This document shows positions 30,241 to 37,802 of a stretch of DNA of 64,000 nt, one piece after another; position 1 is the stretch's first letter; every line of letters begins with the position of its first letter. Source of the DNA: Volucribacter psittacicida. Lineage in GTDB: Bacteria > Pseudomonadota > Gammaproteobacteria > Enterobacterales > Pasteurellaceae. Location of the stretch: positions 52,064 through 116,063 of the forward strand of contig NZ_SMFT01000006.1 in assembly GCF_004339025.1 (NCBI RefSeq). The letters run 5' to 3'. A program made the position numbers and the translations under genes. The notes beneath the pieces were generated by a model. It was not told the origin of the DNA, made no database searches, and saw nothing but the letters and a program-made list of their open reading frames with translations.

Positions 30241-30927
30241 ATGTTGAAAAAACTGACCGCACTTAGTCTTGCTATGGGCTTAATGGCTTGTACAACCACC
30301 CAATCCGAGCTGAAATGGATAACTTATAAAGACATAAACGGCAATCGCCAAGCCCTTACTTTTACCCAACAGGCCAAGACAGATTTACAACAACCGCAGG
30401 GCGAAGCGTTACAACAAAAGGTTTTTGGCAATCCTACTGAATATGTGAGCTTAGGGGATATTTATCTGCTTGAAGTGGGCAGTAACCAATATATACGCAT
30501 TATCCTACAACAGGGGCAACAATCTATTAATCCTTATGATAAAACCGCGTTAGCCCAGCTAGGCAAGGCAAAGCAATTTGAGGTTTACCAATTTTCTCAA
30601 GGACGTATTAGCCATAGCCGCTTTAGCGCTGAACAGGGTATTTGCCACAGTTTTCAACGGAAAAAACAAGGGGTAAGACTTGAGGCAAGCAGTAATTACT
30701 ACGCCACCTCAAAGCAATTTGTAACCAGTTTAATCAGTGCCACGCTTAACCAAAAGCAAGATCCAACCCTGCTCAACTACCGCTCAGAATTTAACCTTAA
30801 TGACCCTCATCTCCGTCAACAAATTGAGCAAGATGAAAAACAACAAGGCAACCAAACCGCCCTAAACTACGCTAAACAACAAGCGAGTTTATTGCGGAAT
30901 GTGGTGTGTTTTTTATTAATTAAATAA
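30241..30927 (+). CDS. Putative lipoprotein with altered C-terminus
   Basis: A 228-residue protein with a lipoprotein signal peptide: MLKKLTALSLAMGLMAC, lipobox LMAC, predicted lipidated Cys17. No known domain was recognised. A USS is embedded in the signal-peptide codons (near 30249). The last residues (FLLIK after NVVC) appear to be new: a remnant at 33263-33335 repeats 33 bases of this gene exactly, then continues GGEI-stop in frame. I infer the original ended NVVCGGEI and that insertion of the P450 cassette replaced its last codons. Function unknown; probably anchored in the outer membrane. Confidence 0.7.
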   Translation: MLKKLTALSLAMGLMACTTTQSELKWITYKDINGNRQALTFTQQAKTDLQQPQGEALQQKVFGNPTEYVSLGDIYLLEVGSNQYIRIILQQGQQSINPYDKTALAQLGKAKQFEVYQFSQGRISHSRFSAEQGICHSFQRKKQGVRLEASSNYYATSKQFVTSLISATLNQKQDPTLLNYRSEFNLNDPHLRQQIEQDEKQQGNQTALNYAKQQASLLRNVVCFLLIK

Positions 30928-30969
30928 GCAGTAGATAAAATGTTACTTCTACGAAATAAGTTACTAGTA

Positions 30970-30997
30970 TTGATCGTTATATATTTTTGTGTATAAT
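30970..30997 (+). promoter_or_regulatory. Sigma-70 type promoter for the P450 cassette
   Basis: TTGATC (30970-30975), a 16-bp spacer and a perfect TATAAT (30992-30997) lie about 30 bases before the P450 start. It sits inside the inserted segment, so the cassette carries its own promoter. Confidence 0.65.
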
Positions 30998-31027
30998 GAA
31001 TTAAAGTTTGTTTCACAGGGATGCCAA

Positions 31028-32179
31028 ATGACTACACAATATGAACTATTAAAAGATAGATTTCAGTATTTTTCTAAACACCGTTCTAAAGAAATATTTT
31101 TTGATAACGATCTTAACTCTCACATTATCTTAAATTTCAAAACAGCAGTTGAATTCTTAAAGATGCCTGAGATGTCTTCTAATAGAAAGAAACAACAATT
31201 TTCTAATTTATCCACTTGTCCTTATTCAAGTAAAGTATTAGATTTCTATAGTAATTGGTTAATGTATATGGACGGAGATATCCATAAAGAATATAGGCAA
31301 TTAGCTGTAAAAGCATTATCCTTTTCATCAAAAAATTTAGACAATATAGTTATTAATAGCTTCAATAAATATATCCGTCCTTATATTACAACTAAACAAA
31401 ATAATATTGAATTTGTGTCTAATGTTTTACATCCTTTTACAATCGATATTTTATCAACCATATTCGGTATCGATAGAGATATATATAATAAGATTATACT
31501 GTCATCTAAACCTATCGTATCATTTATAACCAACGGTGAAATAGGTAGTTTAAATGAAAGAAAAAAAGTATTAACTTCGTTAGAACTTACTCAGAATATT
31601 TTAGATGATTGTATAAAATCATGTAAATCAGAAAACAGTTTTATTGGATATTTGTTAGATAATAAAATTTCTATTGAAAAAATTCGTCCGCTATTAATTA
31701 ATATACTAATAGATGGTTATGATCCTTTGATATCAGTTATAAATTATTATTTTTACATATTAGCTAAAAAAATTCATGTACCAAAAGATATTAGTAATGT
31801 TGGATTGTTTGATGAGTTAGTCCGTTTAGAACCATCTTTCCAATACTGTGCAAGAGTAGCAAAACAAGATGTTTACATTAATAATTATTTGATTAAAAAA
31901 GGAGAAAGGGTTACAATGTTTATATCTTCAGCTAATAGAGACCCTAGTGTTTTTATGGATCATAAACAAATAAAAATTAGAATGAAAAAAGATAAACATA
32001 TATCTTTTGGAGCAGGTAAACATAGGTGTTTGGGGGCTAATATAGCCCAAAAAGTTGTTACTATGCTTATTTCATCTATGAAAGAATTGGAAACACTAGG
32101 TATCAAATTAATTGATGAAAATTGGATCAATAATGTTGGATTTAGAGCCATAAATAAATTATATATAAAAGTAGAATAA
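31028..32179 (+). CDS. Cytochrome P450
   Basis: Haem-thiolate protein expected to oxidise or peroxygenate a small molecule. In the 383 residues I see the K-helix ExxR (E263-L-V-R266), ANRDP (302-306), and the haem-binding loop FGAGKHRCLG (327-336) with the proximal cysteine at 334; MDGDIHKEYR (81-90) matches the bacterial D-x-H-x3-R haem-propionate segment. The I-helix reads IDGYDPL (228-234), with proline where most P450s have threonine. There is no membrane anchor. The ATG at 31028 has the ribosome site CACAGGG; an upstream in-frame start at 30989 overlaps the -10 element. No ferredoxin or reductase gene is nearby. Strongly AT-rich, no USS. Confidence 0.9.
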   Translation: MTTQYELLKDRFQYFSKHRSKEIFFDNDLNSHIILNFKTAVEFLKMPEMSSNRKKQQFSNLSTCPYSSKVLDFYSNWLMYMDGDIHKEYRQLAVKALSFSSKNLDNIVINSFNKYIRPYITTKQNNIEFVSNVLHPFTIDILSTIFGIDRDIYNKIILSSKPIVSFITNGEIGSLNERKKVLTSLELTQNILDDCIKSCKSENSFIGYLLDNKISIEKIRPLLINILIDGYDPLISVINYYFYILAKKIHVPKDISNVGLFDELVRLEPSFQYCARVAKQDVYINNYLIKKGERVTMFISSANRDPSVFMDHKQIKIRMKKDKHISFGAGKHRCLGANIAQKVVTMLISSMKELETLGIKLIDENWINNVGFRAINKLYIKVE

Positions 32180-32180
32180 T

Positions 32181-32933
32181 ATGCCTAAAAAAATAAAAAC
32201 ATTTATTTTTGATATTGATGGAACAATTTCAATGTCAGGGAAAAGAGTTGATAAGACTATTTTAACTGAAATAGAAACTCTTATTGAGAAAAATAGTAAT
32301 ATTATTTTTGCCTCAGCAAGACCAATTAGAGATATGTTACCTATGATTAATGATAGTTTAAGTCATCATTGCCTATTTATTGGTTGTAATGGTGGTATGG
32401 CTTATCAGAACAATAATTTCTTATTTCACAATTTATTAAACAATATATATGTTGAGAAAATTATCTCTTTATTAAAGTTGAGAAATATCCCTTATGTTTT
32501 AGATGGAACTTGGAGTTTTTCTTTATCAAAACAACCTCACGATTTTCATAATTATATACAGTCTTTAAGTTGTGAAAAAGTAGATGAAGAAAAGTTAATT
32601 AATGGAGGAGTAAGTAAAATACTTGTGCTAAATGATAGCATTTTGCAAGAAATTTCTACGTTGTTTGGTGAAAACGTAAGTATACATAAACATAAGTCTG
32701 AGAATTTTTTTGATATTACACCGATTAATAATAATAAGTTTTATACAATAAATAAATTGATCAATAATACCCCCTATGTAGCTTTTGGTAATGATCAAAA
32801 TGACTTTTTAATGTTAGATAATGCAGAAATATCTGTATTTGTTGGTAATAAAAGAGACTACCTTAACGCTAATTACTATGTTAATTTTGATAATATTGCT
32901 CACTTTATTAAAAAATTAGGAAGTGATCTATGA
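32181..32933 (+). CDS. HAD-superfamily (Cof/IIB type) phosphatase
   Basis: A 250-residue haloacid-dehalogenase-fold hydrolase with all four motifs: I FDIDGT (nucleophile D11, acid D13), II SAR (S45), III K186, and IV GNDQND (203-208). The cap between about residues 80 and 185 and the overall order fit the Cof/IIB subgroup, which mostly dephosphorylates sugar phosphates and similar metabolites. It starts one base after the P450 stop and overlaps the next gene by 4 bases, so all three are one translational unit. The substrate cannot be read from sequence; pairing with a P450 suggests a step in making or processing one small molecule. Confidence 0.88.
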   Translation: MPKKIKTFIFDIDGTISMSGKRVDKTILTEIETLIEKNSNIIFASARPIRDMLPMINDSLSHHCLFIGCNGGMAYQNNNFLFHNLLNNIYVEKIISLLKLRNIPYVLDGTWSFSLSKQPHDFHNYIQSLSCEKVDEEKLINGGVSKILVLNDSILQEISTLFGENVSIHKHKSENFFDITPINNNKFYTINKLINNTPYVAFGNDQNDFLMLDNAEISVFVGNKRDYLNANYYVNFDNIAHFIKKLGSDL

Positions 32934-33148
32934 TCGATATATTAGGTTATATTGGGACAACATTAGTGATTATTTCTTTCCTATGTCAATCAATAATATT
33001 ATTAAGATTACTAAATATCTGTGGAGCAATGCTTATTACTATATATGCCGTAGTTAATGAAGCTTGGCCTGTTGCAATATTAGATGGACTGATTGTGGTT
33101 ATTAATGTTATACAAATCATTAGATATTATTCAAAAATAAAGGTATAA
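32930..33148 (+). CDS. Small integral membrane protein (CBU_0592/YgjV-like)
   Basis: 72 residues, almost all hydrophobic, with two or three membrane helices (about 4-24, 26-44 and 48-66). The start IDILGYIGTTLVIISFL...LL.....GA......A....AWPVA.LDG......I resembles small CBU_0592-like membrane proteins, a family of unknown function. It begins inside the HAD gene stop (ATGA overlap), which argues for a shared job. It could be a transporter-like subunit or a membrane tether; sequence alone does not decide. A hairpin follows. Confidence 0.75.
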   Translation: MIDILGYIGTTLVIISFLCQSIILLRLLNICGAMLITIYAVVNEAWPVAILDGLIVVINVIQIIRYYSKIKV

Positions 33149-33187
33149 TTCTGATTTATTAAATATTAATTAAATGTAGATAATTAA

Positions 33188-33210
33188 AACTCAAATTTTT
33201 GAGTTCTTTA
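33188..33210 (+). terminator. Weak terminator after the P450 cassette
   Basis: The stem AACTCAAA / TTTGAGTT with a very short loop is followed by CTTTAT, 40 bases after the membrane-protein gene. The T run is interrupted. Confidence 0.5.
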
Positions 33211-33262
33211 TAGAAAAGAATTAACGATGTATTCCTTAGCTATTATAGACTATTCATCGTTA

Positions 33263-33335
33263 TCAACAAATGAGCAAGATGAAAAACCAACAAGCGAGTT
33301 TATTGCGGAATGTGGTGTGTGGGGGAGAGATTTAA
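33263..33335 (+). pseudogene. Remnant of the 3' end of the lipoprotein gene
   Basis: Bases 33288-33320 are identical to 30877-30909 (33 bp), and 33263-33287 match 30816-30841 apart from one missing base; about 35 bases between these blocks are deleted. In the frame of the lipoprotein it reads QQASLLRNVVCGGEI and then TAA at 33333-33335. It is best explained as the original 3' end of the gene at 30241, displaced by insertion of the P450 cassette. Confidence 0.75.
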
Positions 33336-33337
33336 AA

Positions 33338-33405
33338 TATCATCGTCCAGCTTTAAAATAATACTGGGGCCGTGCCCCCAGCTTATTTTAAATTGGAACG
33401 ACTAT
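33338..33405 (+). repeat. Short variant of the dispersed repeat (copy 6)
   Basis: The family ends are present (TATCATCGTCC...TTTAAAAT and ATTTTAAATT...CGACTAT), but the core is a different GC-rich palindrome, CTGGGGCCGTGCCCCCAG-like, at 33364-33382. It lies between the lipoprotein remnant and the convergent transporter gene, where it could act as a terminator. Confidence 0.7.
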
Positions 33406-33426
33406 CCTTTGGTTTGAGAGTATTTT

Positions 33427-34662
33427 TTATTGTAACCATCCCAACTGATACACAATAAAGAATAAACTAAATAACACCAAATAAATCATACCAATAATAG
33501 AAAGCCATAATAACCAGCCTCGTACTTTGTGTTTGCCTTGGAGTACCAATAATAAATTAAGTAATGCAAAAAATGGGGCTAAAACAAATGAGCCAATCAT
33601 TGCAAAGGTTAGCATTGCGCCTAATGAATTATTAAGGACAAAAATCATTATTCCTGCCCCAATAAATGATAATAGTAAGGCTAAATTAATATAAATGGGT
33701 TTGCGTTGTTGTTTATTTAATAATAAACGTAAACTTTCAATATTGGTGCGTGCGTAACCGTCAGCAATGGTAAGGGTTGTGCCAAAAATACACATAAAAG
33801 CAATGACGGCAATTAATCCTTTTGACCATTCACCAATGGTGGAAGCATACATATTAATTAGTTGGGAAACGTACTGTCCTCCTCCCATTTGAATAGGAAC
33901 ATTTTGACCATATTGGACTAATACCCCTAAGGCTAAAAAAATAACCGCCAAAACCGCTGTGCTAATATAGCCAACATTAAAATCAAAAATGCCATCTTGA
34001 TAAGAGACAGGAGTATTACGTTTTTTGGCAATTACCCACATAGAGCTCATTGCTGAGATTTCAATAGGGGCAGGCATCCAGCCCATTAAAGCCACTAAAA
34101 AAGCTAATTCAGATAATTGCCAAGGGCTTGGAGCATGATAATCTACCGTAGTGGGTGCGCCTTTAAATAAGGCAATGATGACAGCCACTATTGTGGTAAG
34201 ACTGATGGTAATCATCATAAGTTTGGATAATGAATCCAATAAACGGTATTTGCCTAAGAGTAAAATCGCAAAACTCAGCAATAGCACGCTCCAAGTTAAA
34301 ATGGGCATAGGAATGGGGAGGACAAACGAAACTATTGCGGCAGATAAAATCACCACTGCGGCGACACAAATTACGGTGGAAAAGACGTTTAAAATGAAAA
34401 ATACCCATAAATAGAACCGCCCTTTTTCTAAATAGCCTTCCAATAGGGTTTTATTGCTATCAAGGGTGTAGTGCATTCCAAAGCGGATAAAGGGATATTT
34501 TAATAAGTTGACTACAATGACAAGTAACACAAGTTGCCAGCCATATAATGCCCCTGCTTGAGTTGAGGAGATTAAATGAGAACCGCCGACTGCGGCAGAA
34601 GCCATTAGTATTCCAGGACCTAAGGCGGATAAATTAAATTTTTTCACTTTTTGTTGATTCAT
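33427..34662 (-). CDS. NRAMP-like transporter lacking canonical metal ligands
   Basis: A 411-residue inner-membrane protein with about 11 helices and the NRAMP layout. The first helix (GPGILMASAAVGGSHLISS, then TQAGALYGW) aligns without gaps to the NRAMP first helix, but the metal-binding DPGN motif is replaced by GGSH; in the sixth helix MPHN is replaced by MPAP. Without the ligands it is probably not a Mn/Fe importer of MntH type and may carry another substrate, as some distant NRAMP relatives do. Single gene, convergent with the P450 cassette. Start: ATG at 34662, with GGAAAAACC upstream. I give no gene symbol because the substrate is uncertain. Confidence 0.8.
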   Translation of the reverse strand: MNQQKVKKFNLSALGPGILMASAAVGGSHLISSTQAGALYGWQLVLLVIVVNLLKYPFIRFGMHYTLDSNKTLLEGYLEKGRFYLWVFFILNVFSTVICVAAVVILSAAIVSFVLPIPMPILTWSVLLLSFAILLLGKYRLLDSLSKLMMITISLTTIVAVIIALFKGAPTTVDYHAPSPWQLSELAFLVALMGWMPAPIEISAMSSMWVIAKKRNTPVSYQDGIFDFNVGYISTAVLAVIFLALGVLVQYGQNVPIQMGGGQYVSQLINMYASTIGEWSKGLIAVIAFMCIFGTTLTIADGYARTNIESLRLLLNKQQRKPIYINLALLLSFIGAGIMIFVLNNSLGAMLTFAMIGSFVLAPFFALLNLLLVLQGKHKVRGWLLWLSIIGMIYLVLFSLFFIVYQLGWLQ

Positions 34663-35098
34663 GGTTTTTCCTTAGTAATGTTATTATTATGTTATGCTAA
34701 ATAGCGAATATACACTACGCTATTTATTGTACTATTACAATAGTATATTTTAATAAAAATGATAAACAAGATTTCCTCGATCCCCTTGACTAATCGCACT
34801 TTCAGGCGTAACATTCGCCACGATTTAGCAATATGAGGACATACACTTTGGACAGTCACAGTCGATACCGATTTAAGTTTTTTGCCTAACTATTACCTCA
34901 TTTCTCCTATTATCGGTGATAGTTATCGCTGATAATTCATTATCTAGCCACTTATCGGCATCTCTTTTAAATGTTTTACGACAACTAGTTTTACTAACTG
35001 TTTATACATTTAAAAAATAATTCAAAAATAGACCGCACTTGTTGGTTATTTTGTTTCTTTGTTCATTGCGTTGTTCAAAACTATGGGAACGATGAAAA
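34663..35098. other. 436-bp intergenic region upstream of corA
   Basis: AT-rich, with short palindromes (TACTATT...AATAGTA near 34730; TATCGGTGATAGTTATCGCTGATA near 34912-34935) and a USS near 35031. A stretch of about 40 codons on the minus strand (about 34893-35000) reads without stops but has no start or recognisable family. It may be a decayed gene or a structured leader for corA. No promoter was assigned. Confidence 0.35.
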
Positions 35099-36046
35099 AT
35101 GATAAATGTATTCGCACTAGAAGATGCGCGCCTTAGCCGTATTGATGAAAATAGTAATGAACTTAATACCGCCATTTGGATTGATTTGCTTGAGCCTACC
35201 TCAGAAGAGCGTGACCTTATACAAGAAGGATTGGGACAAAATCTCGCTTCCTATCTTGAATTAGAAGATATTGAGGCATCTGCCCGTTTCTTTGAAGATG
35301 ATGACGGTTTACACTTACACTCCTTTTTTTATTGTGAAGACGAAGATGATTATGCCGACATTGCCACCGTCGCTTTTACCTTACGAGATGGGCGTTTATT
35401 TACCCTAAGAGATCGTGAGTTACCTGCATTCCGCTTATATCGTATGCGTTCTCGCAATCAGCGTTTAATCGAATGTAATGCTTATGAATTATTATTGGAT
35501 TTATTTGAAACCAAAATTGAGCAATTAGCGGACGTCATTGAAACCATTTACGCGGATTTAGAGAAATTAAGTCGTGTGATTTTAGAAGGGAAACAAGGTG
35601 AAGCCTTTGATGAAGCCCTTGCCACCTTAACAGAACAAGAAGATGCCAGTTCAAAAGTCAGACTTTGTTTAATGGATACGCAACGAGCTTTAAGTTTTTT
35701 GGTACGCAAAACACGCTTACCCGCAAGCCAGTTAGAACAAGCTCGAGAGGTTTTACGGGATATTGAATCATTACAACCCCATAATGAATCTATCTTCCAA
35801 AAAGTAAACTTCCTTATGCAAGCGGCAATGGGTTTTATCAATATTGAGCAAAACCGTATTATCAAAATCTTCTCGGTAGTTTCTGTGATTTTCCTACCGC
35901 CAACATTAGTCGCCTCTAATTATGGAATGAACTTTGCGGATATGCCAGAATTAGGCTTTCATTATGGTTACCCTATGGCATTAGGCTTAATGGGATTAGC
36001 TGCCTTTATGCCTTATTGGTATTTTAAACGTAAAGGGTGGTTGTAA
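35099..36046 (+). CDS. corA: Magnesium/cobalt transporter CorA
   Basis: Pentameric inner-membrane channel for Mg2+. The 315-residue protein has the acidic cytosolic domain (1-250), the long stalk helix, and two C-terminal membrane helices; the selectivity motif YGMNF lies at the end of the first helix (about residues 274-278), followed by MPEL in the periplasmic loop. Ends KRKGWL, as in most CorA proteins. Length is typical (316 in E. coli). It has a long upstream region and a strong shared terminator downstream. Confidence 0.96.
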   Translation: MINVFALEDARLSRIDENSNELNTAIWIDLLEPTSEERDLIQEGLGQNLASYLELEDIEASARFFEDDDGLHLHSFFYCEDEDDYADIATVAFTLRDGRLFTLRDRELPAFRLYRMRSRNQRLIECNAYELLLDLFETKIEQLADVIETIYADLEKLSRVILEGKQGEAFDEALATLTEQEDASSKVRLCLMDTQRALSFLVRKTRLPASQLEQAREVLRDIESLQPHNESIFQKVNFLMQAAMGFINIEQNRIIKIFSVVSVIFLPPTLVASNYGMNFADMPELGFHYGYPMALGLMGLAAFMPYWYFKRKGWL

Positions 36047-36061
36047 TAAGGTGCAATAAAT

Positions 36062-36100
36062 AAAAAGTGGCAATCAATGCAAACTTGATTGCCACTTTTT
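36062..36100. terminator. Bidirectional terminator between corA and efp
   Basis: A perfect 16-bp stem (AAAAAGTGGCAATCAA and complement) with a 7-base loop has A and T tracts on its two sides. It serves the convergent corA and efp genes. Confidence 0.9.
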
Positions 36101-36116
36101 CATTTATAAGAAAAAA

Positions 36117-36683
36117 TTATTTCACACGTGAAACATATTCACCTGAACGTGTATCCACTCGAATGACTTCGCCAATTTGTACGAATAATGGCACTCTTAC
36201 TACTGCACCTGTGCTTAATGTTGCTGGTTTACCCCCTGTGCCAGCGGTATCGCCTTTTAAGCCTGGATCGGTATCTGTTACTTCTAACTCAACGAAATTT
36301 GGTGGTGTAACGTTGATTGGTGCACCGTTCCATAATGTGATAATACATTCTGCTTGGTCTAATAACCATTTCGCTGAATCGCCAACCGCTTTTTCATCCG
36401 CTGAATATTGTTCAAAGGTTTCTGGGTGCATAAAATACCAGAAAGCATCGTCTTTATATGAATAGATAAGGTTTAAATCCATTACATCAGCAGCTTCTAC
36501 TGATGTGCCTGATTTAAAGTTAACATCTAACACTTTACCAGAAATCAGTTTACGAATACGGGTGCGTGTAAAGGCTTGTCCTTTACCAGGTTTGACAAAT
36601 TCGTTTTCAATGATGACGCAAGGCTCACCGTCTTGCATGAATTTTAGACCTGGTTTGAAATCAGTGGTAGTATATGTAGCCAT
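36117..36683 (-). CDS. efp: Translation elongation factor P
   Basis: Relieves ribosome stalling at polyproline runs. The 188-residue protein has the three beta-barrel domains of EF-P, and the modified tip loop PGKGQAF carries lysine at position 34, the residue that is beta-lysylated in gammaproteobacteria. The modifying lysine 2,3-aminomutase EpmB is encoded divergently just upstream, fitting lysine-type modification. The ligase EpmA is not in this window. Length and motifs are complete. Confidence 0.97.
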   Translation of the reverse strand: MATYTTTDFKPGLKFMQDGEPCVIIENEFVKPGKGQAFTRTRIRKLISGKVLDVNFKSGTSVEAADVMDLNLIYSYKDDAFWYFMHPETFEQYSADEKAVGDSAKWLLDQAECIITLWNGAPINVTPPNFVELEVTDTDPGLKGDTAGTGGKPATLSTGAVVRVPLFVQIGEVIRVDTRSGEYVSRVK

Positions 36684-36720
36684 ATTTTCCTCAAATTGAT
36701 TAACTTAGTTGTATATAAAA

Positions 36721-37734
36721 GTGTGTATTTTAACTCAAAATCCCTTAAATAGAGAAGATCAAAATTGGACAGATTATCTTGCTAGTGCAATTTCCGACCC
36801 TAAGCAATTATTAAATACGTTGCAATTACCCTTAGCCCCTTTTTTAGCGGGGATTGAAGCACGTAAACTTTTTCCTATGCGTGTGCCTTTGCCGTTTGTG
36901 GCAAAAATGAAAAAAGCTGATCCGCAAGATCCGTTATTTTTGCAGGTTATGACATTACCACAAGAATTTCTTTCCGCTGAGGGATTTAGTGAAGATCCCT
37001 TAGAAGAACAGCAATCGCCAGTCCCCAATATTTTGCATAAATACCATAATCGTTTGTTATTAATGGTCAAAGGGGGGTGTGCGGTAAATTGTCGTTATTG
37101 TTTTCGCCGCCATTTTCCCTATGCAGAAAATCAAGGAAATAAAGCAAATTGGACAAAGGCAATAGATTATATTGCTCAACATCAGGAAATCGAAGAGGTT
37201 ATTTTTTCAGGCGGTGATCCTCTTATGGCGAAAGATCACGAATTAGCTTGGTTAATAAAAAAATTGGAAAACATACCGCACTTACAACGTTTGCGTATTC
37301 ATACCCGTTTACCTGTGATGATCCCACAACGTATTACTCACGAATTTTGTCAATTATTGGCACAAAGTCGTTTTGCTTGTGTTCTGGTTACCCATATTAA
37401 TCACGCCAATGAAATTGATCAACGCTTTAAACAAGCGATGTTACAGCTCCGCCAAGCGGGGGTAACCTTGCTCAATCAATCGGTATTATTAAGGGCGGTA
37501 AATGATGACGCTCAAATTTTAAAGCAGCTTAATGAAAAACTCTTTGATTGTACCATTTTGCCCTATTATTTACATTTATTGGACAAGGTAGCCGGCGCAA
37601 GCCATTTTTACCTTGAGGATCATAAGGCATTACAAATTTATCAAGAATTACAACGTATTAGCTCGGGATACTTGGTGCCAAAATTAGCCAGAGAAATTGC
37701 CCATAAGCCAAATAAAACCCTGTATTCTGATTAG
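36721..37734 (+). CDS. epmB: EF-P (R)-beta-lysine synthase EpmB (lysine 2,3-aminomutase-like)
   Basis: Radical-SAM, PLP-dependent enzyme that isomerises lysine to (R)-beta-lysine for attachment to EF-P by EpmA. The radical-SAM cysteines CAVNCRYC (about residues 116-123), the following FRRHFPY and the GGDPLM loop are clear. The 337-residue frame lacks the C-terminal extension of catabolic lysine aminomutases, as expected for EpmB. The start is set at GTG 36721 (reading MCILTQNP), matching H. influenzae (MRILPQEP); the TTG four codons earlier lacks support. Divergent from efp across about 37 bp, so their promoters overlap. Confidence 0.92.
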   Translation: MCILTQNPLNREDQNWTDYLASAISDPKQLLNTLQLPLAPFLAGIEARKLFPMRVPLPFVAKMKKADPQDPLFLQVMTLPQEFLSAEGFSEDPLEEQQSPVPNILHKYHNRLLLMVKGGCAVNCRYCFRRHFPYAENQGNKANWTKAIDYIAQHQEIEEVIFSGGDPLMAKDHELAWLIKKLENIPHLQRLRIHTRLPVMIPQRITHEFCQLLAQSRFACVLVTHINHANEIDQRFKQAMLQLRQAGVTLLNQSVLLRAVNDDAQILKQLNEKLFDCTILPYYLHLLDKVAGASHFYLEDHKALQIYQELQRISSGYLVPKLAREIAHKPNKTLYSD

Positions 37735-37802
37735 AAAAATCAATAAAAATCCGTTAGAATGTTTGCATTTGTCATACAGCATTTATTTTATTGAGGTACA
37801 TT

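Noticed and set aside
36067..36465. 132-codon plus-strand frame opposite efp
   Set aside because: It is antisense to the conserved efp gene, starts within the corA/efp terminator and has no known features.
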